From: Anadara kagoshimensis | Lineage: Eukaryota > Mollusca > Bivalvia > Arcoida > Arcidae | Length of the DNA: 64,000 nucleotides | Reading direction: 5' to 3' | Assembly: GCA_021292105.1 (NCBI GenBank) | Contig: CM037870.1 | Span: forward strand, 65,308,515-65,372,514 | Part shown: positions 44,461-57,373 of the stretch, one piece after another | Numbering within the stretch: the stretch's first letter is position 1 | Layout: each line of letters opens with the position of its first letter | The notes under the pieces: generated by a model | What the model saw: the letters and a program-made list of their open reading frames with translations, nothing else | Database searches by the model: none | What the model was told of the DNA's origin: nothing | Program-made: the position numbers and the translations under genes

Positions 44461-46164
44461 AGGGTATATGCATTCTACAGGTCTAAGTGTTCCGTTAATA
44501 AAGTGCTTTCAACTGTAGTTGGAAGAAGGTGTCATATTAAACATCACGAAAACTTAAAACATCTCATATATTCCAATTTTGTTCATTTTTTTTTTTTTTT
44601 TTCAAATTAATGGTACCATAAATTATTGTCAAATTTTGCCAGATTTTTAGAAATTAACAAAGATATTTTAAATGTTTAAGGAATATAAATCAGTTGTGAA
44701 ACTGACTGAGCCTGTTAATCATGTTACTTGTCCATGATGTCATGGCAATGGAATGAAAGTATAAGTAACTTTGTATTGTCAGACGCAAACAATTTGAATC
44801 CATAAAATTATTACAGTTCAATCATAATATTGCATTATGCAGAGTCACCCACGGTGCCGATTCTAAGCCGTTAGAATAGACCGTGCTTGGGGAAAACAAC
44901 TTATATGATTGCATAACACTGTTACATACTGTCACTTGAAGATGTAGTTATATTAAAGATCTAATAAATTCCAAATAATTTGTAAACATGTGTTTTAATA
45001 TATTCCAGTACCATTGAACACGTTTAAGAACTTGGCCTCACGGTTAGTGCCTGGGTACCTCGATCCATTGCTGGAATATCCTACCATCTGTACTATAGAA
45101 AGTCACTGCTATGAACACAAACAGGGTTTAATAATAATAAAATGTCAAAATGAAGTACAAAATTGTATCACCTTTAAAACTTTATTACGGGTTTTAAACC
45201 CCCAGGTTACCTTAAATTCAATCAACCTAACCATTGAAAATACAAGGGAGATAATCCTTACAGCCAGTTGAGACAACTAGCATTTTGAAACCGCGCCTTA
45301 CTCAGCAATGTATAAAAGGCTTGTGAACACTCAACATATTATCTGTTTTGTGTATTGAAACAATAACACTTGCAGTAGTGACTGGCATTTCCGCATTTAA
45401 TAATTTAATAAACGGAAATGAACCTCGAGTGGCCTTAACAATGATATACAGGAAGTTACGTCACGGACACTTGCGATTTCCTTTTAAGGAAACTGTAATC
45501 AACTTCTCTGTAAGTCTTGAGAAGATGTAAACTATTTTAGTTGTGGAGAGACAGGGACAGTGATTTTTTGGGGTTTTCGGGATAATTTAAAAAATCTTCT
45601 GATCGTTATTGAGGTAAGACGACATTATAATTACGTATACACAAACAATGAAGCAATTGTTCCAAATTTTATTTAGATGAATCATGTAGGCTACCCACAC
45701 AAAATTAAAACATTTCTTAATCTACTTGACAATTTACCAAAAGACAAATGGACTTGCTTCCACAAATATAACAGCTAACTTATCTTGATTTTCTCTACTA
45801 TCATCAATTGATGAAGAGTTATAAAGTGATCGGATCAAACTAACAAGTATGTATTGACGGATTGACAAATTATGACAGTTTGACATATGAACTGTCAAAA
45901 TGTTTTCCATCCAGATCCCTTAAAAATGTATCGTGTATATATATGGTTGCTGTTATCTATCAATTTGCTTGCCTATTGTTGGTGTAATTTTGCCAGGCAC
46001 TCCAGTAGTCTCTGACATTTCTGAACTAACTACCTCGATATAAGTACCAAAATCTTGACCAGGGCATAAAAGTAAAACACATTTACCCATGTTACTCCTG
46101 ATTTAGTCATTTCTGTTCTTGATCTTTAATGAGGACCAGAAAGAATTAAAATTGGCACAGTGTT
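44461..46164. other. No gene recognised
   Basis: AT-rich text with a poly-T run at 44587-44602. Short open frames (for example 45014-45271 and 45348-45530) show no domain, no codon-level conservation that I recognise and no convincing splice context. Confidence 0.45.
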
Positions 46165-46485
46165 AACCACTATGGTAGCTCAGTTGGTAGTGATGTGGGA
46201 GGTCATTGGTTTGAACCCTGGTCATGTCCCACTAAGACTTAAAAATAGATAGTACTGTACTTTTGCCAAGCACTCGGCATTAAGAAATAAAGTCGCAGGT
46301 TCCTGAGAAAAGAAATTAAAAACTGATTACCCCTATGTTACGACAGGAGGTGTATGTTCAAGAACCATCCCTCACATAGCCATTAACACACTGCAAATGT
46401 AAAAAAATTATACATGGTGACATCTTGATATAAATGAAATATTCTTGACTTGGAGGTAAAACCCTCTTCAATCAATCAATCATAG
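46165..46485 (+). repeat. tRNA-derived SINE-1, copy 1
   Basis: Head with A box tggtagctcagttggtag and B box ggtttgaaccctgg, body with tttgccaagcactcggcatt and aaagtcgcaggttcctgag, tail tgacatcttgatataaatga, aatattcttgac, then caatcaatcaatca. The head resembles a Lys/Ala-type tRNA but is not a foldable gene. Confidence 0.8.
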
Positions 46486-47387
46486 TCTCAATGTTGGAAC
46501 TGGTCTACATGACTGGTAATTGTTTGGAAAGACTGGTTACGTTTCAATAGTCTCAGACTCTCCTACCAGTGATTTTTCTGGCTGCTCACATATGGTCGAA
46601 TAAAAAAACCAAAAACATTCAAACATTCTAAATGCCAAAAAACATAAAATTTTTATAGGTAAAAATTCTGAAATTGACTCTGCATACAAATTGAGCAGAA
46701 AACCCAAGAAAAGACTGAAAATTACTACCTTATATTTCACTGTAGTCTATCTTCATAATAACCTGCATTTACACATATAGTGGAGTGTATTCTATGTATC
46801 TTTGGTACAAGTGATGCAATTTCTACTCCAAGATTATGCATAAAAGGTGTCAAAATAGGTAAATTCGAGTGTTCATTTTTAACTCTAATAGTGGATATTG
46901 TTAATTGATTTTTCCTTCCAAACTCCTTTCCCAAAATGGCCAAAGTAATCCTTACCTATATATACAGGGATAATATCACAATAGGAAATATTAAAATTAT
47001 CAAGATAAGGATAACCGATAAGCTGAAAATTTTGATGTATTTTGGACACTGATAGTCAAGGTGTTTATTTGTTACTTTTGTTAAAGTCTCATTTTAAAAT
47101 TTCTGTAGAACATTTTAGAACTAATGTGTTTCAGTTAAGAGTTGAAGTTTCAAAATTAATGTGCTTTCATAAACATGTAATGTGTTATGTCACAAAGTGA
47201 ATACATATGACAAATGTGTTATGTATATAGTCCACAGATACATGTACATGTATCATATTAACTGTATATTAAATGTGTTGCAAAGACCTACACATACATT
47301 TTATACATCTTCATTACTTATCTTGGTTTTTCATGCAGGTTGCTTTTTTGTATGAATTACATAAAATTTATACAACATCTTTACAGA
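46486..47387. other. No gene recognised
   Basis: AT-rich spacer between the two SINE-1 copies. Two overlapping minus-strand ORFs (46537-46943) show no recognisable domain. Confidence 0.4.
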
Positions 47388-47757
47388 ATTAACCACTACA
47401 GTAGCTCAGTTGGTAGAGTTCTCATGTCCTATGTGGGAAGTCATGGATTTGAATCCCGGCCCAGGTCTTACCAAGCCGAAGAATTGAAAATAGATAGTGA
47501 CTGTTATATCTTTTGCCGAGCATTCTGCAATATAGAAATGAAAGTCACAGGGTCCTTCAGAAGAGACCTTAATAAAACCAATGCCTCGTATTGTCACGAC
47601 AGGTGTGGCTCATTAAAGAACCTTTCCTGCACATGCATTGCCCAGTGGGCACTTCATAGAAATAATTTCAGACATTTCACCTATAGCTGGTAACATCTTG
47701 ATATAAGTTAAATATTCTTGACTGGGATGTTAAACCCCATTTAATGACTCAATTAAT
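47388..47757 (+). repeat. tRNA-derived SINE-1, copy 2
   Basis: cagtagctcagttggtagag, ggatttgaatcccggccc, ttgccgagcattctgca, agtcacagggtccttcagaa, gacaggtgtggctcatta, taacatcttgatataagtta and gatgttaaaccccattta. Same order as the copies at 46165 and 61983. Confidence 0.85.
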
Positions 47758-48011
47758 CTTGACAGAATTATATTTACAGTATAAATAAGATTTCCTTCAA
47801 TTAACTACTGACCTAGGGCTGAGAATTGGAAATTTTTCCATAAATTGATTGCTTCACATTCATGACATTAGGCTTCTGATATTTAATCCAAAATGATAAC
47901 AGGGAGAGTTGACACTGCCATCCATAAATCATTATACATGTACATGTATTAAAATAATCATATCTTTACAGACCCAAAATCTTCACAAAATTTGTCCTTA
48001 CAGTGTAATTA

Positions 48012-48146
48012 CGAGGGGAGGTCATAAAGTTCATAGAACAGGGTATATATTGCTGCAACAAACCATACATTTTATTATTATTTTTCAATATAGTCCCCAT
48101 GTATCCCAATGCACTTAGCCTACTTTTCTTTCAGACTGTCTATACC
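48012..48146 (-). pseudogene. mariner 1, detached C-terminal end and TIR
   Basis: Minus-strand text reads GIDSLKEK, stop, AKCIGIHGDYIEK, stop (48078), the classical mariner C-terminus, followed by the terminal repeat to 48012. It ends at the ATACC duplication and joins onto FKG(I) at 59895. Confidence 0.75.
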
Positions 48147-48789
48147 AACTGTGGTACAGCGTACACGGGATATTAAAGCATAAAATGAGCAAAACATCCA
48201 GTGTAAACAACACCAGCGGGAGTCGAAAGCCGATTTTTGACTTATCTGTTCATTTTAACATGTGATGGTGTATTGGGGCATCAATCGGACACATAAACGT
48301 TTCTATTGAAATAGTTAACTGCATCTGATACACTGTTTAAACTTTAAAACAAATTGATAAAGCGCAAGTGCTCACCTGTGATTTTGCCGTGGCCGGGAGT
48401 TTGTGTTCAATATTTCAATTTTCACTTCTTGATTAAAAATTCTGAAGCGTACAATTCCTCTAGGATGCTAAGAACTACATGTCGACTAAATTTCAGCTCA
48501 ATGTATTGCGAAATAAAGGAGCAGGAGACGTTGAAATATCGACGTGGTGTACTGGGAATTGATTCTCATCACCGGTTTAGTGTACTGGGAATTGCAAAAT
48601 TACGGTTACCGGGAATCGTGTATAACATTATTTTCAAGTCCCAATTTTTAAAGAAATTGGGGATTGCGAATGTATGATACAGTTTGTATGCATGGTGCAT
48701 ACAATAATAAATAAGTTTCACTGTGCAAGTTTATATTAGGTGTTCATAGTAAAGGCTCTAACCTTGATTTCAAAATTGAATTAGGTAGA

Positions 48790-49400
48790 TCGCCAATATT
48801 AAGAGACATAGAGTGATTCCATAGTTTCATTAAAATGTTTAACACTTAAGGATACCCAAACTAATATGGTATCCACACTAGGAAAATATGACCTTCGAAT
48901 TTAAAAGTAAAAATGTGGGTTGTGGGATTTAAACGCAACAGAAAGGCCCTTGTTCTAGAAGGTCTGTCATTGACGCAACCCCAGAAAAGGTCAATAAAGT
49001 TTATGATATTGTTACGACTGACAAGCGAGTTACAGAATAGTATGTAGCTAGTTGGCATTTCACAGGGAATACATGTATTACATTTAATTCTGACAGAAAA
49101 TCTTGCAATGAGAAATGCTTTCAGTTGGGTACCAACTTACCAAGGCATCTGACAATTGGTCAGAAGCACATCAAGTGCACTTTGTTGTGTGCTTTTTTAG
49201 AGATAAGTTACTATGTATTAAACGTGGGTTTATCAATTCACCCCAGTGGCCAAAGTTTACACTTGGTCACCCTGAAAAAAGACCAATACTGTTACATCAG
49301 CTGGAGAGGGTATGACCTCGGCTTCCAGTGATGCTGATCATAATCTGGTGGTAGGTTATCTCCAAAAGGGACAAACAATCAATGACACATACTATTCATC
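48790..49400 (+). pseudogene. mariner relic 2, N-terminal part
   Basis: In shifting frames: KVNKVYDIVTTDKRVTE, NEKCFQLGTNLP, TIGQKHIKCTLLCAFLEIS, then MTSASSDADHNLVVGYLQKG and QTINDTYYSS. These align with the HTH and first catalytic part of mariner transposases (VWDIVMTDKRVTER, DQKHIRLT, DYLQKGQTINAEYYS). The frame is cut at YYSS by the LTR element at 49401. Confidence 0.65.
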
Positions 49401-50280
49401 TGTCACCACTCTAACCTTGGTGATTTTTATTTACTACATAATCATGCATTATTCAATATATACAAGAATATACATTTTAATTTCCTGCATATTTCATATT
49501 TTATTTTATTATTCAATATATACAAGAATATACATTTTAATTTTCTGCATATTTCATATTTTATTTTATCAATATTTCAAAGTTATTTTTATTTAATCAA
49601 GATTTCCAAAGTTATTTTAGGCATTTAGAACATATGTTCATTAGATCCGTTATCTAAACTTTCTTAAATATATTATTGCAATTAAGGTTAATTCAGGAAA
49701 TATTTCCTGTCAAATCAAGTCTATACAAGGGATTATCCCCCATGACTGTGTTAACACCTCAATAAGGGACTTAACTCAATTTAACATTTATTTTTGTGAT
49801 AAACTCTTTGGTGACATAATCTTACAGTGTAATTACTTGTTAATTGTTAAGTAAATACAGACTTTTCTATTATTTTTGATTTGTTAATTACCTTTTCTCT
49901 AGACATGACACCTACCCAATCAATAACTTGGGGTGTGTCCAGAAAAAGATTTAATTATTAAGTTTTAATATAAAATGAAAATACAATTTCAATTTTGGGG
50001 ATATAGAGGAATATAGAGATAGATTAGATTGATTATTCAGATTTTTTGGATTTTAACAATTTGTTGGAAGTTTATTTATATATTATGTATCATGGTGACT
50101 TAAACAACATGATGGCTTGATGCGAAATAAATTATGAAATACAGTGAATGCCAGACTATGTTAATCATTTACAAATAAGCTAATTCCCCAACACAAATTT
50201 AAAACAACTTTTAACCAGTAAGGTTCGCCAGTGGCCGTAACCACGTCCCGAAGCTGGAGTGCCAGGCGAGCCTTACAACA
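49401..50280 (+). repeat. Left (5') LTR
   Basis: 880 bp, TG...CA. It contains an internal 72-bp direct duplication (attattcaatatatacaaga, twice). It has attatccccc(atg) and a few bases that the right LTR lacks; otherwise the two are close to identical by eye. The short internal ORF at 49312-49596 is partly LTR and not a gene. Confidence 0.85.
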
Positions 50281-52014
50281 GATATGGTGGAGAATCATGT
50301 TCCCGGACCAGAATTGGATTAAGGGATGAATTACTTCGGATGCCACTAAACTTGCACAAGGACAACCAACAAAAGATGATCCAGAGTAGGAGAGGGTGAG
50401 TACAGCCACAAATTATTCATGTGACAAAAAGATAAATTATAAAGAAAATATAATTAAAAACATAATTTTTACTAGTAATTTAAAATACTATTTATTGTTT
50501 ACATATTTTCTCTAAAATAAAATATCAGTCACATTAAGTTTTAAAAATGGCTTCTAACTCTCAAAGTGACATCCAGAGTAATGAAATTTCCTGTCAAAAT
50601 CCTTTTCTGGCTCTGATAACCCCTATAAACATGAAAGAAAAGAAATCAAGAAAAAAAAAAAAAAACAGTTCAGTGCCAACAACATTATACACTTTACAAA
50701 AATGTTGTAAAGCTATCTTTTAAAATTTTATAATGCATACCAGCAAAGTTCTGATAGATACCAATGTGTAATTTAATTTGAAATGCACATACAACTCTTT
50801 GTTACCTTAACTGTGTTGTGAAGTGTTGTAAAACTTGCTTGGGCTAGCATACATTCAAGGAGTGCATTCAATTACAAATGACATTGTTTATCATTTATTT
50901 AAGTGACTTGATGGAATGCATCATGAAACCAAAATCATTTGGCTGCGAATTTTTAATCAATTCAATTCAATTCAATTCAATTCAATTCAATTCAATTCAA
51001 TTCAATTCAATTCAATTCAATTCAATTCAAATCAATCAATACAAATTAATTAAATAAACAAATAAATAAATACAAAATAAATGAATAAATACAAATTAAA
51101 TAAATAAATAAACAAATAAATAAATAAGTAAATACAAATTATATAAGAAATAAATAAATAAATAAATAAATAAATAAAATTTAAATAAATAAATAAATAA
51201 AATTTAAATAAATAAATAAATAAATAGATATGTCACTACTTATGGTTTTTTTTATAGCATAGGGTTCTCTAGTTATAGGAGCCTGGTAAATTAGAGTGCT
51301 TGTGAGTCGATCATCTATAGAGTTAAGGTTGTAAGCAGTTCCCTAAACTTTGGATGAACAGCACAATTTACCAGATGTAACCACTGTGTAAGGATGATAG
51401 GGATATATTTTACATTTTTCAGTGTAAGGAAGTAGTGACAATATTTATTGCCTGCTTCAATGTCCTTATGTTCATATCCTTATTTTATTTTGCTGTTTAA
51501 AATTTTTCTTGATTTTCCTCAAATCAGTTATGTTTTTCATGAAAAAAAAATTCAACTACATTTCTTTTCATTTATTTGCTATAAAATCCAGTCCTACAAA
51601 AGGCGGAATGCAAACTTGAAAGAAATAAATGAAGTTGAATAAGCTAGGTAAATCATATCTGATGTATAAAGGCTATAATCATTTATTATTTCTACAGCAG
51701 CAATAATATCAGGGGTTTTATCTCCTAAACAGAATCCAATGTGTTATTAATAATGCAATAAAGACAAGTCTAGTGTTGAACTTGCACAATTATAAATGCA
51801 TTGTTTTTATAAGAGAATCCATTTATTTTTAAATCAAGCCATTAACTTGTGTGCTTAAATTTTCATATCTAAAGAAGCTGAAAATTGTGACCTTATTCAT
51901 TTTCTTATATATATATTTAAATAATTGTACATATTTCAATTTCATTTATGTCACATGATATTTGTGGTTTGTACAGTGTTCCATGTTATTTTTCACCAAT
52001 GATGTCACTAATCC
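50281..52014. other. LTR element interior, left part
   Basis: Starts gatatggtggagaatcatg, a possible primer-binding site region. It then holds a poly-A run (50651-50666), (TTCAA)n at about 50957-51030 and (AAAT)n at about 51050-51228. No coding domain. Confidence 0.5.
50957..51228. repeat. (TTCAA)n and (AAAT)n microsatellites
   Basis: About 15 pentanucleotide units are followed by a long impure AAAT tract. Both lie within the LTR element interior. Confidence 0.9.
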
Positions 52015-52673
52015 TTAAAGGGACACTGAAGTCTAGCCAATTTGACCAAAATATGAAAATTTATGTTAAATTATTATTATATTGAAAATTTCACCTTTTT
52101 ATTCGCCGAAATAAAAAAGATATAGAAGTTTAAAAAATCAAAATTCGTAACCTCAGGCCATTTTGGAACTCTTCAATCGGGAGGTACGAAAACAAGTTGT
52201 GACGTCATGTGTGAACAACCACTCTTCCTAACTACTGTTTATATATACTGAAGTGTCGCATCTTACGAGTTGTTACTTATCCATATTATTAGAAATGGCG
52301 CATTATCTTTTTGATTTTGAGTCAGAATATTAGGGAACTGAAAGTAAACCAGAGAATTTATTCAAATCGGATTCATGCGAAGTTATAGATAATGATCATC
52401 GTTTGTAGGTTTGGGACATATAATGAAACTGCCGAGCAATGAACACTGAGAGGGAATGCATTTGCTGCACAGAAATCGTACAGATCAAAGACAAAATTAA
52501 AAATTGCAATTTATTTAAAAATGTATAATCGACAGCTTTGACCTTGAGATCGTGCATTTCAACCAAGAAGTTTTGCGATTAGCAACGATTGCAAGAAACA
52601 ACATAAGACGAGGAGACATTACACCATGGCCAGTCATGAAAAAAAAAAACATTTACGGTTGATGAGAATAAAG

Positions 52674-52707
<34 letters not shown>

Positions 52708-53103
52708 GTCACCTGTAATTAAAACCTCAATATTGACTGACTAGTTGTATATCGGAGTGTAACCAATCCACTTAACTAACGAGACAGGTATACCGACACT
52801 TCCTGTATATTTACCAACCCTTTAACTGCAACAGTAGTTGTGTATTTACACACCTTATTTTATGATGTTGATAATCTCGTAATTCATAAATATCTATAAT
52901 TTTTAGAGAATTTTTAAAAACATCATTTTTCACAATAATTATTTCAGACTTTTACTTATATTTATTTATAATAAATACGTATATAGAATAAATAAATAAA
53001 TAAATAAATAGGTCCTTCCAGAAAATGATGTTAATATGCATTAAAATAATATTAATGATGATAATAATTATATATGAAAAAAGAATAACAAGCATTTGTA
53101 AAT

Positions 53104-53435
53104 CAGAAGAGGGGATAGCTACTTTTGATGTACTAACAGGAAAGGGGAAAATGCAGCTGCTACACCGGGACTCGAGCCCGGGAGCTTCCTAATACTAGCG
53201 GGACGTTCTACCGACCGCCAAATTCCTCCCATCTTTTTTCTATTCAACTCCCTTGAATCGAAACCAGCGGGTTCCACCACTGGGACCAACTTGTTGGCCA
53301 GCCAATGTCCAAGGTCGGATGATTCCCCAAATGTAACAGCGGCGTAACCGAACTCGAACCCGGGACCTTCACAATACATGTACTAACATACGCTCTACCG
53401 ATTGGGCCACCTGACCACCTATTGAGCCCTTTCCG
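53104..53435 (-). repeat. Two tRNA-like SINE heads in tandem (minus strand)
   Basis: Minus strand: ggtggcccaatcggtagagc with B box ccgggttcgagttcgg (about 53425-53345), then ggcggtcggtagaacg with B box cccgggctcgagtcccgg (about 53222-53165). Both have A/B boxes at tRNA spacing, but neither folds into an intact tRNA. A dimeric SINE or two nested copies. Confidence 0.6.
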
Positions 53436-53749
53436 CCACACAATTGTTATGAGCCAAGAATTTAATTTCACTTTTTTATTTTAATTTTTAATGCGTTTCG
53501 TCATCAGATCACCTACTGGTTACACAATAAACAGGAGAGTTATTTCATCCTGTGTATAGTTTGGAAAATAAGAGATACGTTTCTTTCAGAAGTTATAAGT
53601 TGTAATTGTTTCCCAATTTCTTTATATATGTGTACCATTGAAACCGGGAAATAAGCTGTCCTTTTAAATCTAATGAAAATTGGACAATACATTCTCTTTA
53701 GTTTATACATGTATTAATTATTTGTAGTTACATTTAAGTATCTTCACAT

Positions 53750-54005
53750 CTCACAATAATTTCACTTATATCAAGATGTCACCAGTCATGTCAATAATTA
53801 TAACTTGGATTGTATTATATATCTCAAGATTATTTTATTTATATCAAGATAACGCTAGCTATAATTATTGCTTGAATTGTATAATCCATGTCCTGATAAT
53901 TCCATTTATATCTGAATATGTTATAACTTGTAAGGCAAAATCGTAGTCGAGATAATTTCATTTATATCAAGATGTGAAACAGACGAAGTAGCAGAAATTA
54001 TGAAA
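53750..54005 (-). repeat. SINE-1 tail, tandemly amplified
   Basis: About four diverged copies of a ~60-bp unit ending atttcatttatatcaagatg (53758, 53830, 53905, 53958). This is the reverse complement of the SINE-1 tail (catcttgatataaatgaaat). The outer copy continues into text like the SINE-1 body. Confidence 0.55.
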
Positions 54006-56024
54006 TGGTATGGTGAACACAAACAGCAGTATAACATAGTAAATAATATACCGTGGATATTGTACTTTATTTTAGTTTTTTTAAGAAATTTTCATGAAAG
54101 TTGCAGCCAAGTCTACTTAAAAACGTCATTGTATGGAAATTCATTTAAAAGTAAATTTATACAATTTTAAAGGACGGGCCTGTACGGACTCTCGCCGTCA
54201 GCATTCAAATTTGTCCTGAACTAGATCACACTGTTACAGACATAATTTTTCTTCGCATCAATGACATGAGAAGCGGGGGGGGGGATTAATTATTTTTTTA
54301 GAGTTTTTGATGTTTAAAATTGAACTTACGAATAGGAATATTTCAATAATTTAAAAAATTTTAATTTCATACCGCCAGTCACGACAGTCGACCCATCAAT
54401 TTATACATTCGTAAATCAATATTGAAATATTTAATATTTTTTAATGCATCTTTCCAAAATTCCAAATTAATTATACTTACATTTAATATGGGATATCGTG
54501 AAGACTTTATCACTTAATTTATTTACACCTATCAATCTTAAGATCTATGTTGTATATTGTAAGGTAGATCTACCTCTTGATTACCGGCGATGGAATGTCT
54601 AATAAACAGGATCTAAAGGTACTGTAGGTTACTGATAATCTCTTAATTACCTGTATGCGAGAAAGGGATGTAAATTCTACTTTTAAGAAATTGGGATCTT
54701 ATTGATTTATCGTGAAAAAATAAAAGAATATTTTATCATTTTAGGTTAGTTGATGCATAGATCATTGTGCACATGATTTAGCCAATATTGGTCATTATTA
54801 AATTTAAAATAAGTCTAAATAGAGACAAATTCTAAGTTATCATAATTTTTTAATTATTTTTACAATCAACGGTCGCACACAAAACCATATTTAAACAATA
54901 TTTTTAACAACTTTTACACTATACTGTAACCACACTATTGATAGCATGGCGAGGTTTGTTCACACATGACGTCACAGCGTGTTCTTCTCACCTCCAACAC
55001 AGAAGAGCTGCGGCGATGATTTTCGGCAATTTTCAAATAGCGAAATATATATCTTAATGGAATAATTTTTTATTTTTTTGAATTTTATTATTAATATTGT
55101 ACTTATAACTATCGATTTTGGTCATAATCCCCTAGACTTCAGTGTCCCTTTAACATTTATACAGCAAACCAGCCATAGAATATAGATGTACCAGACCATT
55201 ATAATGTTCCAGAAGATGACCTAATCCAGATACCAAGATTCCAGTTATATGTTTTTCATTTGGATATAGTGTTTGTTCACAATATCAGTGGTACTGCATT
55301 AAATTTTATTCAGAAGTGTTTTGTAGTGTATTTTTACAAATATAAAATAGCAACTTTATGAAATGCAAGCAGTGTGTGATATTGTGAATTATATTCAGGA
55401 AAAATTCACAGGAATTCAAGGATATCAATATTCCATTTTGGATTTTGGATTACATATGTGACATTTCCAACTTACACATATCTCTTAGTGAACATTACTG
55501 AACATTAATTCATTTCACTTTACCATATTTTAATTTCTCACATTGTCTAGTTATATGTTTTTATAGAAAGAAACACTTACCTTTAGAAACAAATAAATAC
55601 AATGCTTTTCAATGAACTTTTATGAACATTACATGTGTTGGAATATAACATATTGACATTACTAGAGACAGATACTTAAATTCGCATTATTAAATTACTG
55701 TTACCTAACTTTTTACATCTGGTTGTATATTTTCACTTTACTAATTACATTTTTGCATTGATGATGTTAAAATATTTGGTGATTTTTCTTGTATTACTTT
55801 GATAGTTGTAAACATTATGTTCAATTTTGATTGTTATTAATATTGGTAATGATCATGAGTACTCATGTCAAGTTGAGGGTTTGTCATCATTTGTGAACTT
55901 CCAAGAACTTCACCAATCTTCACAAACTCGAACAAATCCTTTATGTATATAGATGTCAATGTTGAATATTTTTTTCTTAATTTTAAGCAGATTGCAGGAG
56001 CAATCTTGCCACCCAGGGGGAGTA

Positions 56025-56889
56025 TGTCACCACTCTAACCTTGGTGATTTTTATTTACTACATAATCATGCATTATTCAATATATACAAGAATATACATT
56101 TTAATTTCCTGCATATTTCATATTTTATTTTATTATTCAATATATACAAGAATATACATTTTAATTTTCTGCATATTTCATATTTTATTTTATCAATATT
56201 TCAAAGTTATTTTTATTTAATCAAGATTTCCAAAGTTATTTTAGGCATTTAGAACATATGTTCATTAGATCCGTTATCTAAACTTTCTTAAATATATATT
56301 GCAATTAAGGTTAATTCAGGAAATATTTCCTGTCAAATCAAGTCTATACAAGGGACTGTGTTAACACTCAATAAGGGACTTAACTCAATTTAACATTTAT
56401 TTTTGTGATAAACTCTTTGGTGACATAATCTTACAGTGTAATTACTTGTTAATTGTTAAGTAAATACAGACTTTTCTATTATTTTTGATTTGTTAATTAC
56501 CTTTTCTCTAGACATGACACCTACCCAATCAATAACTTGGGGTGTGTCCAGAAAAAGATTTAATTATTAAGTTTTAATATAAAATGAAAATACAATTTCA
56601 ATTTTGGGGATATAGAGGAATATAGAGATAGATTAGATTGATTATTCAGATTTTTTGGATTTTAACAATTTGTTGGAAGTTTATTTATATATTATGTATC
56701 ATGGTGACTTAAACAACATGATGGCTTGATGCGAAATAAATTATGAAATACAGTGAATGCCAGACTATGTTAATCATTTACAAATAAGCTAATTCCCCAA
56801 CACAAAATTAACTCAAATTTTAATCAGTAAGGTTCGCCAGTGGCCATAACCACGTCCCCAAGCTGGAGCGCCAGGCGAGCCTTACAACA
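56025..56889 (+). repeat. Right (3') LTR
   Basis: 865 bp, carrying the same 72-bp duplication as the left LTR. Differences: a 3-bp and an about 11-bp deletion, and a handful of substitutions clustered near the 3' end (aaattaactcaaattttaat). Confidence 0.85.
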
Positions 56890-56990
56890 CATCACTTATG
56901 ATGCAGTTACGGAAAATTATTAAATTAAAAAAATGACGGAAAGCTCAGTAAAGATGTGCTGTTCCGCTAAAAGTAGCCTATTTAAATCGG
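56890..56990 (+). pseudogene. mariner relic 2, continuation after the LTR element
   Basis: Directly after the right LTR the text reads (S)LMMQLRKIIKLKK and, frameshifted, a stretch like SKDVLF. This continues the interrupted YYSS-LLxQLRxAIKxKR motif of mariner. The CATC shared by both sides is the LTR element's target duplication. Confidence 0.6.
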
Positions 56991-57373
56991 ACAAATCTTA
57001 GGAAATAATAGTGAAACTGCAGCCAGTTGGTGCTTGGTATATGTGTAATACCTTATTTTTATTATTATTAGTACTTGTTATTGTCTATAGAATGATTAAA
57101 AATTGTCGATTCAAGGTAAAATATATCACGTTTTAAACAGCATCACTTATGAGTGGTCGGAATGTGCACCGGTAACGTTATCAGTATGTAGGTTGCATTT
57201 ACATAGAACATACTGGCTTCAATAAACAAGCTGTTCTTATTTAGAGGTGGTCTTTACGTTAATGCCACTAGACTCAAAAAGACAATATAGGCATTATAGA
57301 AACATGTATGTAGAATGTGTAGAGTTTTTTATATCTCATTTTACGAGCGACCATCCTAGTATCCCATTTCAGA

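Larger units (their letters stand above)
52019..55149. mobile_element. 3.1-kb TTAA-flanked TIR element (piggyBac-like target)
   Basis: Ends agggacactgaagtctag and, inverted, agggacactgaagtctagg, each next to TTAA (52015-52018; 55150-55153). The arms pair again at gtgacgtcatgtgtgaacaa (about 52199; inverted about 54956-54975). TTAA duplication is the piggyBac signature, but no transposase is present. Interior: (TTA)n at 52674-52706, (AAAT)n at 52986-53011, SINE heads and a SINE-tail array. Confidence 0.75.
49401..56889. mobile_element. LTR retroelement lacking gag-pol
   Basis: Two direct repeats (49401-50280 and 56025-56889) start TGTCACC and end TTACAACA, with CATC on both outer sides (49397-49400; 56890-56893). 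A purine-rich tract (cagggggagta) precedes the right LTR, as in Gypsy-type elements. The internal 5.7 kb contains a 3.1-kb TTAA element and simple repeats, and no gag, protease, RT or integrase motif. It is best read as a non-autonomous (LARD/TRIM-like) element. Orientation is plus, judged from the purine tract. Confidence 0.85.

Noticed and set aside
45014..45271. Possible exon after acceptor-like tattccag
   Set aside because: No homology recognised, no matching donor and no neighbouring exons; chance ORF is simpler.
46170..46230. Functional tRNA gene
   Set aside because: A and B boxes are present but the stems do not pair and a SINE body follows; the same holds at 47.4, 53.2, 53.4, 57.4 and 9.8 kb.
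49312..49596. 94-residue ORF and the matching 99-residue ORF at 55953
   Set aside because: Both are translations of the duplicated AT-rich segment in the LTRs, joined to different flanks.
50161..50409. 82-residue minus-strand ORF
   Set aside because: Spans the LTR/interior border of the retroelement on the strand opposite to its likely transcription.
49401..56889. Endogenous retrovirus
   Set aside because: No gag, pol or env motif was found; only LTRs, simple repeats and nested elements are present.
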